The notes under the pieces: generated by a model
The model's input: the letters and a program-made list of their open reading frames with translations, nothing else
The model's database searches: none
Told to the model about the DNA's origin: nothing
Translations under genes and position numbers: made by a program
Part shown: one piece after another, positions 25,500 through 33,217 of the stretch
How positions within the stretch are numbered: the stretch's first letter is position 1
How the letters are laid out: the number at the start of each line of letters is the position of its first letter
Source of the DNA: Bradyrhizobium sp. WSM471
GTDB taxonomy: Bacteria; Pseudomonadota; Alphaproteobacteria; Rhizobiales; Xanthobacteraceae
DNA length: 64,000 nucleotides
Assembly: GCF_000244915.1 (NCBI RefSeq)
Contig: NZ_CM001442.1
Span: forward strand, 2,480,001-2,544,000
Reading direction: 5' to 3'

Positions 25500-27131
25500 A
25501 TGAATTACCAGCCCCGCGGCATCAGCACCCTCCAGGCCCCCGCCTCGTATCAAAGTGAGGTCGAGGCGGCCCGGTCGCTCCTGGAGACCCAGCCGACCTG
25601 GAACGGGGTGTCGGCCGAGGCCGTCGCCCGCATGCGCCTGCAGAACCGCTTCAAGACCGGCCTCGACGTCGCCCGCTACACCGCGGCGCTGATGCGGGCC
25701 GACATGGCCGCCTATGACGGCGATCCCACCAAGTACACGCAGTCGCTGGGCTGCTGGCACGGCTTCATCGCCCAGCAGAAGCTGATCTCGGTCAAGAAGC
25801 ACTTTGGCAAGACCGATCGCACCTATTTGTACCTGTCCGGCTGGATGATCGCGGCGTTGCGCTCCGAGTTCGGTCCGCTGCCCGACCAGTCGATGCACGA
25901 GAAGACCTCGGTGCCGGCGCTGATCGAAGAACTCTACACCTTCCTGCGTCAGGCCGACTCGCGCGAGCTGAACGATATCTTCCGCAACCTCGATAAGGCC
26001 CGCAAGGAAGGCGACAAGACCCGAGAGAAGGAGTTGATCGAGAAGATCGACAACTTCCAGACCCATGTCGTGCCCGTCATCGCCGACATCGACGCCGGCT
26101 TCGGCAATGCGGAGGCGACCTATCTGCTCGCCAAGAAGATGATCGAGGCGGGTGCCTGCGCGCTCCAGATCGAGAACCAGGTCTCGGACGAGAAGCAGTG
26201 CGGCCACCAGGACGGCAAGGTGACCGTGCCGCACGAGGTGTTCCTGGCCAAGATCCGGGCCTGCCGCCACGCTTTCCTCGAACTCGGCGTCGAAGACGGC
26301 ATCGTCGTGACCCGCACCGACTCGCTCGGTGCCGGCCTGACCCAGCAGATCGCGGTCAGCCACAAGCCCGGCGACCTCGGTGACCAGTACAACAGCTTCC
26401 TGGATTGCGAGGAAGTGACGGCAGAGAACGCCCGCAATGGCGACGTCATCATCAACCGCAACGGCAAGATGATGCGTCCGAAGCGGCTGCCCTCCAATCT
26501 GTATCAGTTCCGCCCGGGCACCGGCGAAGACCGTTGCGTGCTGGACTGCATCACCTCGCTGCAGAACGGCGCCGACCTGCTCTGGATCGAGACCGAGAAG
26601 CCGCATATCGAGCAGATCGCCAAGATGGTCGACCGGATCCGCAAGGTGGTTCCGAACGCCAAGCTCGCCTACAACAACTCGCCCTCGTTCAACTGGACGC
26701 TCAACTTCCGTTGGCAGGTCTACGACGCGATGAAGGAAGCGGGCAAGGACGTCAGCAAGTACAATCGTGCCGAGCTGATGAAGCCGGAATACGACGATAC
26801 GCCGCTGGCGCAGGAAGCCGACGAGCGCATCCGTACCTTCCAGGCGGATTCGGCCAAGCGTGCCGGCATCTTCCACCACCTGATCACGTTGCCGACCTAT
26901 CACACGGCGGCGCTCTCGACCGACAATCTTGCGAAGGAATATTTCGGCGACCAGGGCATGCTCGGTTACGTCAAGAACGTCCAGCGCGCCGAGATCCGTC
27001 AGGGTATCGCCTGCGCCAAGCATCAGAACATGGCGGGCTCCGACATCGGCGACGACCACAAGGAATACTTCGCCGGCGAGGCTGCCCTGAAGGCGGGCGG
27101 CGCCCACAACACGATGAACCAGTTCGGCTAA
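25500..27131 (+). CDS. aceA: Isocitrate lyase (long form)
   Basis: A 543-residue isocitrate lyase, which splits isocitrate into succinate and glyoxylate and lets cells grow on acetate or fatty acids. The catalytic cysteine C234 lies in KQCGHQDGK, the variant of the KKCGH motif used by the long, eukaryote-like class. Metal-binding ADIDAGFG is near residue 196, and NNSPSFNW near 400 is the substrate phosphate/carboxylate site. The length of about 540 is normal for this class. ATG at 25500 follows GGTGAAAGGA. A DUF4170 gene follows by 30 bases and a terminator closes the pair. Confidence 0.96.
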   Translation: MNYQPRGISTLQAPASYQSEVEAARSLLETQPTWNGVSAEAVARMRLQNRFKTGLDVARYTAALMRADMAAYDGDPTKYTQSLGCWHGFIAQQKLISVKKHFGKTDRTYLYLSGWMIAALRSEFGPLPDQSMHEKTSVPALIEELYTFLRQADSRELNDIFRNLDKARKEGDKTREKELIEKIDNFQTHVVPVIADIDAGFGNAEATYLLAKKMIEAGACALQIENQVSDEKQCGHQDGKVTVPHEVFLAKIRACRHAFLELGVEDGIVVTRTDSLGAGLTQQIAVSHKPGDLGDQYNSFLDCEEVTAENARNGDVIINRNGKMMRPKRLPSNLYQFRPGTGEDRCVLDCITSLQNGADLLWIETEKPHIEQIAKMVDRIRKVVPNAKLAYNNSPSFNWTLNFRWQVYDAMKEAGKDVSKYNRAELMKPEYDDTPLAQEADERIRTFQADSAKRAGIFHHLITLPTYHTAALSTDNLAKEYFGDQGMLGYVKNVQRAEIRQGIACAKHQNMAGSDIGDDHKEYFAGEAALKAGGAHNTMNQFG

Positions 27132-27161
27132 CGCATCACGCTAATCGACAGGAGACTGACA

Positions 27162-27368
27162 ATGACCAACAGCAATTTCTGGGTGATCGGTGGCGAGTTC
27201 GGTTCGATGAACTTCCACAAGCTGGTGGAAGGTTCGGCCCAGGTGCAGGGTCCGTTCAAGACCCGCAAGGAAGCCGAGGACGCCTGGCGCTCGGTCTCGG
27301 AAGAGAACCGCCACAAGGCCGGCGTCCGCTTCTCGATCGTGGAAGAGCCGTCGCGGGTCTCGGCGTGA
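27162..27368 (+). CDS. DUF4170 small protein
   Basis: A 68-residue acidic protein matching DUF4170: NFWVIGGEFGSMNFHKL at the start and a GPFKTRKEAEDAWR helix in the middle. An AGGAGA site precedes the ATG at 27162. It lies between aceA and the shared terminator, so it is expressed with isocitrate lyase. Function is unknown. Confidence 0.85.
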   Translation: MTNSNFWVIGGEFGSMNFHKLVEGSAQVQGPFKTRKEAEDAWRSVSEENRHKAGVRFSIVEEPSRVSA

Positions 27369-27409
27369 AATCTGACTAACATGCCAATCTGAATAAGAAG
27401 ACGTCCAAG

Positions 27410-27456
27410 GACGGAGGGTCCCATCCGGCGCAAGCCGGGTGGGACCGTCTGTTTTT
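27410..27456 (+). terminator. Terminator of the aceA–DUF4170 operon
   Basis: GGTCCCATCCGGC pairs with GCCGGGTGGGACC around a GCAA loop, with one G–T pair; flanking GACGG/CCGTC bases extend the stem. TGTTTTT follows. Confidence 0.92.
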
Positions 27457-27565
27457 GGCACAGGTGAAAGATTTGTGGGCGCCGTAAGTCACTGGAATTG
27501 TAGGCCCTTTGCGGACACTTTGGTTGCTGATAGGTTAATCCCGCCAAGTGAGGACGAGGCCGCCA

Positions 27566-28120
27566 ATGTCAGAGCCCGAGACCAGCGGGATCCATCCCAG
27601 CCAGCCGCGCCCGGTGCGGCTGCGCGATGCGTTGTTGCGCGCGCGGATCGAGGCCGCCGACCGGACCGGCGTCGTCGTCGATTTGCGCGATGCCGAGGTA
27701 GCGCGGCTCGAGATCCTCAACGATTCGCTCGATCCCCTGTTCGCGCAGGTGCCGGAGCAGATCGACCTGTTCGACCGCGGCATCAGTCAGGGCGATACGC
27801 CCAGGCTCTGGATCGATGTCGTCGCGCACATCGTGATGGGGCGCGACAAGCGGATGTACCGCTTCGTGCAGGACACCCGCTTCGGCCGCATCGTGCTCGC
27901 CGAATCGCACGACACCGCTATCATCGTCGAGGCCGTGACCGATTACGTCGCGCGCCGCATGATCGAGCGCGAGCATGCGATGGTGGTCCCGCCCGAGCCG
28001 AAGCCCGAGGTCGCACCGCCGCGGCGCCGCTCGCGCCTCTGGCCGTTCGTGCTGGGGTTCGTGCTCGGCGCCGCCGCGCTGTTCGGCGTTGCCGTGCTCG
28101 CGGCCCTGCGGAGCTGGTGA
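27566..28120 (+). CDS. Hypothetical protein with C-terminal membrane anchor
   Basis: A 184-residue protein. Residues 1–140 look soluble and alpha/beta (ARLEILNDSLDPLFAQ, LFDRGISQGDTPRLWIDVVAHI). A Pro/Glu then Arg-rich linker (about 142–160) leads to a single C-terminal membrane helix (about 163–180), so the bulk would face the cytoplasm. The ATG at 27566 is preceded by GAGGACGAGG. I do not recognise the family by name, though such tail-anchored proteins recur in Rhizobiales. Confidence 0.75.
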   Translation: MSEPETSGIHPSQPRPVRLRDALLRARIEAADRTGVVVDLRDAEVARLEILNDSLDPLFAQVPEQIDLFDRGISQGDTPRLWIDVVAHIVMGRDKRMYRFVQDTRFGRIVLAESHDTAIIVEAVTDYVARRMIEREHAMVVPPEPKPEVAPPRRRSRLWPFVLGFVLGAAALFGVAVLAALRSW

Positions 28121-28126
28121 CCTCTC

Positions 28127-28214
28127 GTAGCCCGGATGGAGCGCAGCGCAATCCGGGACACCTCTCGCTCCAGATTGCACCGCCCCGGATTACGCTCCGC
28201 TCCATCCGGGCTAC
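28127..28214. repeat. Palindromic intergenic repeat with GTAGCCCGGATGGA ends
   Basis: GTAGCCCGGATGGA (28127–28140) pairs exactly with TCCATCCGGGCTAC (28201–28214), and GAGCGCAGCGCAATCCGGG and CCCGGATTACGCTCCGCTC extend the stems inside. The element sits between two convergent genes. Confidence 0.88.
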
Positions 28215-28244
28215 GGATCACGCCCGCAATGACGGCGAACTAAA

Positions 28245-29126
28245 TTAGATCAACCTCACATGCTTGATCTGCCCGATCTGAAGTCCAGTCCCCACGCTCC
28301 GCACCGTCTGCTCGCAACGCCAGCCGGTGTTGTCCTTTTCGATCGTGAACAGATTGTAGGCCGCAGCCGGGGTGTGCCCGTGCGCGAGCGACGAGGCCGA
28401 GGGCACGCCGATTGCGGGAATGTTGCCGTTGGGCCCGTCGAACCACATTGTCGAATGAATGTGGTCGTGCCCGTGCAGGATCAGCTCGACGCCGTGGCGT
28501 TTCAAAATCGTCAGCAGCCCGGCGGAGTCGGTCATCCGCTTGTGGCGCGCGCCGGACTTCAGCGGATGATGCACCAGCAGCACGCGAAAGACGTCCTCGG
28601 CTGCGAGCCGTTTGAGCACGTCTTCGAGCGACGCGAGCTGCTCGCCTCCGAGCGTACCTGTCGCCATCAACGGCAAGGTGGGCACCGCCGTGGACAGGCT
28701 GATCAGCGCGAGCGGCCCGCGCCGGCGCAGGCTCGGAAAGCCGATACGGCCGTCGTCCCCTGCAAGATAGGGCGCGAAGGTTTCGCCGAAGCGATGAGAG
28801 GTGGCGCGAACATAAGCGTCGTGATTGCCGGGAATGGTGGTGACGCGATCGGGCGGGCCGACGCCGTCCAGCCAGGCGCGCGCCGGCGCGAACTCCGCCT
28901 CCAGCGCCAGATTGACGAGATCGCCTGTGACCGCGATGTGGTCGGGAGCTTGCGCCTTCACGTCGGCCACGAGTGCGTCGAGCACCTCGCGGCGCTGGTA
29001 CTTGTGACGGTTGCGCGTCCAGTTGACATAGCCGAACGCGCGCTTGCCCGCGAGCTCGATCCACCGCGGCTTCGGCAGCGGCGGCAGATGCGGGTCGGAC
29101 AGATGGGCGAGCGTGAAGGGGGCCAT
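28245..29126 (-). CDS. Calcineurin-type metallophosphoesterase
   Basis: A 293-residue metallophosphatase with all five family motifs: DPH (HLSDPH, residues 8–13), GDLVN near 70, GNHDA near 102, a later VHHP near 187, and GHDHIHS near 220. The class includes CpdA-type cyclic nucleotide phosphodiesterases; exact substrate cannot be assigned from sequence. No signal peptide is seen, so it should be cytoplasmic. It is divergent from the NUDIX gene. Confidence 0.9.
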   Translation of the reverse strand: MAPFTLAHLSDPHLPPLPKPRWIELAGKRAFGYVNWTRNRHKYQRREVLDALVADVKAQAPDHIAVTGDLVNLALEAEFAPARAWLDGVGPPDRVTTIPGNHDAYVRATSHRFGETFAPYLAGDDGRIGFPSLRRRGPLALISLSTAVPTLPLMATGTLGGEQLASLEDVLKRLAAEDVFRVLLVHHPLKSGARHKRMTDSAGLLTILKRHGVELILHGHDHIHSTMWFDGPNGNIPAIGVPSASSLAHGHTPAAAYNLFTIEKDNTGWRCEQTVRSVGTGLQIGQIKHVRLI

Positions 29127-29206
29127 GGGGGGCGATTGCCTCGCTATTCGCCCGCTGTAATGGCAAGGTCGCAGGCCAGGTGCAAGCGGGGCATCAAGGG
29201 AGCCCG

Positions 29207-29698
29207 ATGGCGGAAGGTCTGAACAGCGTCCGACGGAGATTCGAGCCGCTGCTGCGGCGAATTTTCCACGCCTATTTCCTGCTGGTCCGCGGCATGACTC
29301 TCGGCGTCCGCGCCGTGGTGCTGGATGCCGACACCAGGGTGTTCCTGGTCAGGCACAGCTACGTCACGGGCTGGTATCTGCCCGGCGGCGGCGTCGATCT
29401 CGGCGAGACCATGGAGCAGGCGCTGCGGCGCGAGCTCAAGGAGGAGGGGGATATCGATCTCACCGGCGACGCCGTGCTGCACGGCATCTTCCTCAACAGT
29501 CACGTGTCCCGCCGCGACCATGTCGCGGTCTACGTCGTCAGGCAGTTCAAGCAGGATCGCCTGCCCGCGCCCAACCGCGAGATCGCCGAGTGCGGGTTCT
29601 TCGCGGTCACCGCGCTGCCCGAGGGGACCACGCCCGGCACGCGGTTGCGGATCGCGGAAGTCCTTCACGACAGGCCGCGGATTGCGACGTGGCGATGA
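29207..29698 (+). CDS. NUDIX hydrolase
   Basis: A 163-residue NUDIX protein with a near-perfect box: GGGVDLGETMEQALRRELKE followed by EG, near residues 57–79. An N-terminal helix rich in Arg and aromatic residues precedes the fold (RRRFEPLLRRIFHAYFL) and could touch the membrane or RNA. Substrate is unassigned. I chose the ATG at 29207 over an upstream GTG because of its close AGCCCG spacing and family length. Confidence 0.87.
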   Translation: MAEGLNSVRRRFEPLLRRIFHAYFLLVRGMTLGVRAVVLDADTRVFLVRHSYVTGWYLPGGGVDLGETMEQALRRELKEEGDIDLTGDAVLHGIFLNSHVSRRDHVAVYVVRQFKQDRLPAPNREIAECGFFAVTALPEGTTPGTRLRIAEVLHDRPRIATWR

Positions 29699-29760
29699 TG
29701 GCTGCCTGTGCTAGTAAATCGCCGCGCTTGCGGTGTCGGCGCATGGACGAGGGATGAAGA

Positions 29761-30708
29761 TTGTCTCAATCGACGAGGTCATGGCCATTTCGGGTCGCCG
29801 TGCTGGTGCCCTGCTACAATGAGGAAGCCGCCGTCGCGACGGTCGTCGCCGATTTCCGCAAGGCACTGCCTGCGGCCGAGGTCTACGTGTACGACAACAA
29901 CTCGACCGACCGCACCGCGGCGGTCGCGCGCGAGGCGGGAGCGATCGTGCGCAGCGAACGGCGCCAGGGCAAAGGTCACGTCGTGCGCCGCATGTTCGCG
30001 GACATCGAGGCGGACATCTACGTGCTCGTCGATGGCGATGCGACCTACGACGCGCCGAGCGCATCGCGCATGATCGATCAGCTCATCGATGAGCATCTGG
30101 ATATGGTTGTCGGTCTGCGTATCGATCAATCGCAAGCCGCCTACCGGCGCGGTCATCGCATCGGCAATCGGCTGTTCACCGGTTTCCTGGCATCAACCTT
30201 CGGCCACGCCTTCAAGGATATCCTGTCCGGGTACCGCGTGTTCTCGCGCCGCTTCGTCAAATCCTTTCCGGTCCTGTCCGGCGGCTTCGAGATCGAGACC
30301 GAGTTTGCGGTCTATGCGCTGGAATTGGCGCTGCCGGTCGCCGAGGTCGAGACGCCCTATTACGCGCGCCCGGAAGGCTCCTTCTCCAAGCTCAATACCT
30401 GGCAGGACGGGTTGCGCATTTTCAACACGATGCTGAAGCTTAATCGGTCGGAGCGGCCGCTGCGCTTCTTTTCGGCGATCGGCATCGTCCTCGCACTGCT
30501 GTCGATCGCTTTCGGATTGCCCGTGGTGATCACCTTCCTCGAGACCGGCCTCGTCCCGCGCCTGCCGACCGCCGTGCTCTCCATGGGGCTGATGATCATG
30601 GCGCTGCTTTCGGCTTCGTCGGGGCTCGTGCTCGACACCGTGACGCGCGGCCGGCGGGAAATGAAGATGCTCGCCTACCTGTCCCAACCGCCGCTCGGGC
30701 GGACCTGA
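29761..30708 (+). CDS. Family 2 glycosyltransferase with C-terminal membrane helices (DPM1/GtrB-like)
   Basis: A 315-residue GT2 enzyme. The GT-A domain opens with VLVPCYNEE, has the nucleotide site YDNNSTDRT and the metal motif DGDATYD near residue 92, and an acceptor-loop GGFEIETEF. Two C-terminal membrane helices (about 243–262 and 275–300) anchor it. This arrangement fits polyprenyl-phosphate glycosyltransferases that charge lipid carriers. The only in-frame start near the N-terminus is TTG at 29761, after GAGGG. It begins a run of four co-directional genes. Confidence 0.88.
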   Translation: MSQSTRSWPFRVAVLVPCYNEEAAVATVVADFRKALPAAEVYVYDNNSTDRTAAVAREAGAIVRSERRQGKGHVVRRMFADIEADIYVLVDGDATYDAPSASRMIDQLIDEHLDMVVGLRIDQSQAAYRRGHRIGNRLFTGFLASTFGHAFKDILSGYRVFSRRFVKSFPVLSGGFEIETEFAVYALELALPVAEVETPYYARPEGSFSKLNTWQDGLRIFNTMLKLNRSERPLRFFSAIGIVLALLSIAFGLPVVITFLETGLVPRLPTAVLSMGLMIMALLSASSGLVLDTVTRGRREMKMLAYLSQPPLGRT

Positions 30709-30775
30709 AATTGCCTCCGGGGCCGGGCGCAATCGTATGGACCGCTGCCCTCCAAGGTGATATCCCGCCGACGCG

Positions 30776-31291
30776 ATGAACGATCTCTCCCTCACCATCC
30801 GGTCGGAAGCCGCCGGCGATGCTCAGGCAATCGAGCGGCTGCACGAGCGCACCTTCGGACCCGGCCGCTTCGTGCTCAGCGCGTACCGCATCCGCGAGCA
30901 TGTGGATCATGTGCTCGATCTCTCCTTCACCGCCCGCGTCGGCACGTTGCTGATCGGATCCGTCCGGCAATTGCCGATCTGCGTCGGCGACACGCCGGCA
31001 CTGCTGCTGGGACCCCTGACGGTCGAGCCTCCGTTCCGCAGCCGCGGCGTCGGCCGGTTGCTGCTCGAGCGCGCGCTGAAGGATGCGAAGGCGCAGGGCC
31101 ATCGCTTGGTGCTGCTGGTCGGCGACGAGCCCTATTACAGCCGCGTCGGCTTCAAGCAGGTCGCCAAGGGCCGCGTCACGATGCCAGGCCCGGTTGACTA
31201 CAACCGGCTCCTCGTCATCGAGCTGGTCGAGGGCGCGTTCGAAGGTGTGTCGGGGCCGGTCGGTCCCGACTGGAGCAAGACGCGAACCTGA
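30776..31291 (+). CDS. GNAT-family N-acetyltransferase
   Basis: A 171-residue GNAT protein. The acetyl-CoA-binding motif A is visible as PPFRSRGVGRLLLERAL near residues 88–104 (R-x-x-G-x-G/A pattern), followed by the LVGDEPYYSRVGF segment typical of the YhbS-like subgroup. Upstream strands lie around LLIGSVRQL and LLLGPLTV. Acceptor substrate is unknown. It lies 67 bases after the glycosyltransferase. Confidence 0.88.
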   Translation: MNDLSLTIRSEAAGDAQAIERLHERTFGPGRFVLSAYRIREHVDHVLDLSFTARVGTLLIGSVRQLPICVGDTPALLLGPLTVEPPFRSRGVGRLLLERALKDAKAQGHRLVLLVGDEPYYSRVGFKQVAKGRVTMPGPVDYNRLLVIELVEGAFEGVSGPVGPDWSKTRT

Positions 31292-31328
31292 CGCGCCATC
31301 GCTTCGAAGCTCACATGAAGGTAGGGCA

Positions 31329-32006
31329 GTGCCGGTCGATCAGCAATATTATCGGGAAGTGGCGTCCGGGAGCACGGCGGAAAAGCTGTTGATCGCGGCG
31401 CGCGACCGCATTTTCCAGGATTTCATCGCCCGGATGCAGCCGTCTGCGGCGGACGAGATCCTGGATGTCGGCGTGTCCGACGTGATTAACGACGGCGCAA
31501 ACGTGCTGGAGCGAAGCTACCCGCATCAGCACAAGATCACGGCCTGCGGGCTCGGCGAAGGAATAGGATTCAAGGCGGCTTTTCCGCGTTGCCGTTACGT
31601 GCAGATCGAACCGAATACGCGGCTGCCGTTTGACGACAATGCGTTCGACGTCGCGACGTCCAATGCCGTGCTCGAACATGCCGGCAGCCACGGAAACCAG
31701 GTGCTCCTGGTCGAGGAGCTTTGCCGCGTCGCGCGGCGGGTGTTCATCACGGTGCCCAACAGGTTCTTTCCGGTCGAGCACCACACGGCCATCCCGCTGG
31801 CGCATTATCTGGACGGCACCTTCAGGATCGCCTGCACGATCGCCGGCAAGTCGGAATGGACCGACGAGCAGAACCTGATCCTCATGACGCGAAAACGGCT
31901 GCTGGGGCTCGCCGCCAAGTCTTCCATCTCTAAGTCAGCGACGGTGGGCTACACCGGTTTGTCGCTCGGCCCGCTATCGTCCAATCTCTATCTTGCATTC
32001 CGCTGA
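31329..32006 (+). CDS. SAM-dependent methyltransferase (type 11-like)
   Basis: A 225-residue methyltransferase. The SAM-binding strand and loop are EILDVGVSD near residue 45, a degenerate form of the usual DxGxG, and the post-II motif is FDVATSNAVLEHAGS near 110, matching the Methyltransf_11 pattern. A late strand carries RRVFITVPNRFFPVEHHT, as in enzymes acting on lipid or sugar precursors. The start is GTG at 31329, preceded by AGGTAGGG. Spacing (37 bases from the acetyltransferase) suggests co-transcription. Confidence 0.83.
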   Translation: MPVDQQYYREVASGSTAEKLLIAARDRIFQDFIARMQPSAADEILDVGVSDVINDGANVLERSYPHQHKITACGLGEGIGFKAAFPRCRYVQIEPNTRLPFDDNAFDVATSNAVLEHAGSHGNQVLLVEELCRVARRVFITVPNRFFPVEHHTAIPLAHYLDGTFRIACTIAGKSEWTDEQNLILMTRKRLLGLAAKSSISKSATVGYTGLSLGPLSSNLYLAFR

Positions 32007-32028
32007 AGCAGCGACCTCCCGCCCCAGC

Positions 32029-33195
32029 ATGATCCCGATGAAGAAAATCCACACCAGCAAAGCCGTATTCGCCGTGTTGTTTCTCGCGGTGCTGGTCGGC
32101 CATTTCTGGACCATGATGCGATGGAACGAGGCTCGCGGCGTCTATGACGACATCTGCTACCTCAGGCAGGCGCATCTGTTCCAGCGGTTCGGACCGGTGG
32201 AGGGCTTCGACACCAGCCTCACCCGCGACGACGATGGCTATCAGAAAGCAAAGCTGAAGGAGATCGGCTACCCGGACTGGAACGATACGAGTGCTGCGCC
32301 CTGTCACAATCTGATGCCGGCCACGGGGAAGGTCGTCATTCAATACCCGCCGGGTGTCGGCCTTGTGTTGGCGTTGTTTCCGCCGGGTCACCAGGTGGTG
32401 CCCATGTACATGCTGGCGACCGTTGTCGTCCTCGGCTTGGCGCTGTTTGCGCTTTCTCTCGCGCGCAGCATGAGGTCGGTCTTGATGGCCGGGACTTTCG
32501 GCTGTCTTGCGATCTACCTGATGGTCAATCCGGTCAAGGCGAGCTATTCGATGGCCCCGACCGTCGTCGTGTGCGCGCTCGCTGGATGTCTCACGGCGCG
32601 ATGGCTGGCGGGCCCACGATTTCAACCGAATATCTGGCTGCTGGCGCCGATCGGTTTTCTGCTCGGATTGACCGTCGATTTTCGGTTGGCAAATCTCTTC
32701 CTGGCGTCCGGCTACGGCGTGCTTCTCCTCGTCGCGTTCCTTGCGGAACGGACGATGTCCCGGTTCTTGCAGGGGGCCGTGTTCGGCGTCGCATTGCTGG
32801 CCGGCGTGATGCCGACCATCGTCTCTTACGCCGTCAACGCCGGCAGTCCGTTCGCGTCGACCTACGGCAACAACCCCGATGTCAGGCCGCTGGATTTTTC
32901 GTTCGTGGTGGTCCGGGACTATCTCGCCGACCCGCTCCAGACCCTGCTGATCGTGGTCGGAATTGCAGGCTCGATCTGGCTGTTGCGGCAGGCGAACGGC
33001 ACGCGTCGCGTCGCGCTGCTCACGATGGCCAATCTGGCGCTCAACCTCGCCTTCTTCTTCACCTATCCGATCGCGACGCCATATTACACGATCCCCATTT
33101 CTCTCCTGACATTGTGGACCCTGCTGTTTGCCGTGCTGTTTCAGGAGGCGGCAGAGGACGCCCCTGAAGCAGCAGCTTTGGCCAATGCGCGATGA
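32029..33195 (+). CDS. Polytopic membrane protein, glycosyltransferase-39-like topology
   Basis: A 388-residue inner-membrane protein with about nine hydrophobic segments; the first is residues 12–29. After helix 1 there is a large hydrophilic loop with YDDICYLRQAHLF, a DD pair in the place where GT-C enzymes keep their catalytic acidic residues. The context after a lipid-carrier-type GT2 fits a GT-C transferase that uses the charged carrier (inference). Start is uncertain between ATG 32029 and 32038. It overlaps nothing and follows the methyltransferase by 22 bases. Confidence 0.75.
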   Translation: MIPMKKIHTSKAVFAVLFLAVLVGHFWTMMRWNEARGVYDDICYLRQAHLFQRFGPVEGFDTSLTRDDDGYQKAKLKEIGYPDWNDTSAAPCHNLMPATGKVVIQYPPGVGLVLALFPPGHQVVPMYMLATVVVLGLALFALSLARSMRSVLMAGTFGCLAIYLMVNPVKASYSMAPTVVVCALAGCLTARWLAGPRFQPNIWLLAPIGFLLGLTVDFRLANLFLASGYGVLLLVAFLAERTMSRFLQGAVFGVALLAGVMPTIVSYAVNAGSPFASTYGNNPDVRPLDFSFVVVRDYLADPLQTLLIVVGIAGSIWLLRQANGTRRVALLTMANLALNLAFFFTYPIATPYYTIPISLLTLWTLLFAVLFQEAAEDAPEAAALANAR

Positions 33196-33217
33196 AGTTC
33201 GGCCAGCTATCGCGCTT

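Noticed and set aside
29754..29790. ATG start for the glycosyltransferase at 29754
   Set aside because: It is in another frame; an in-frame TGA at 29755 leaves only TTG at 29761 as start.
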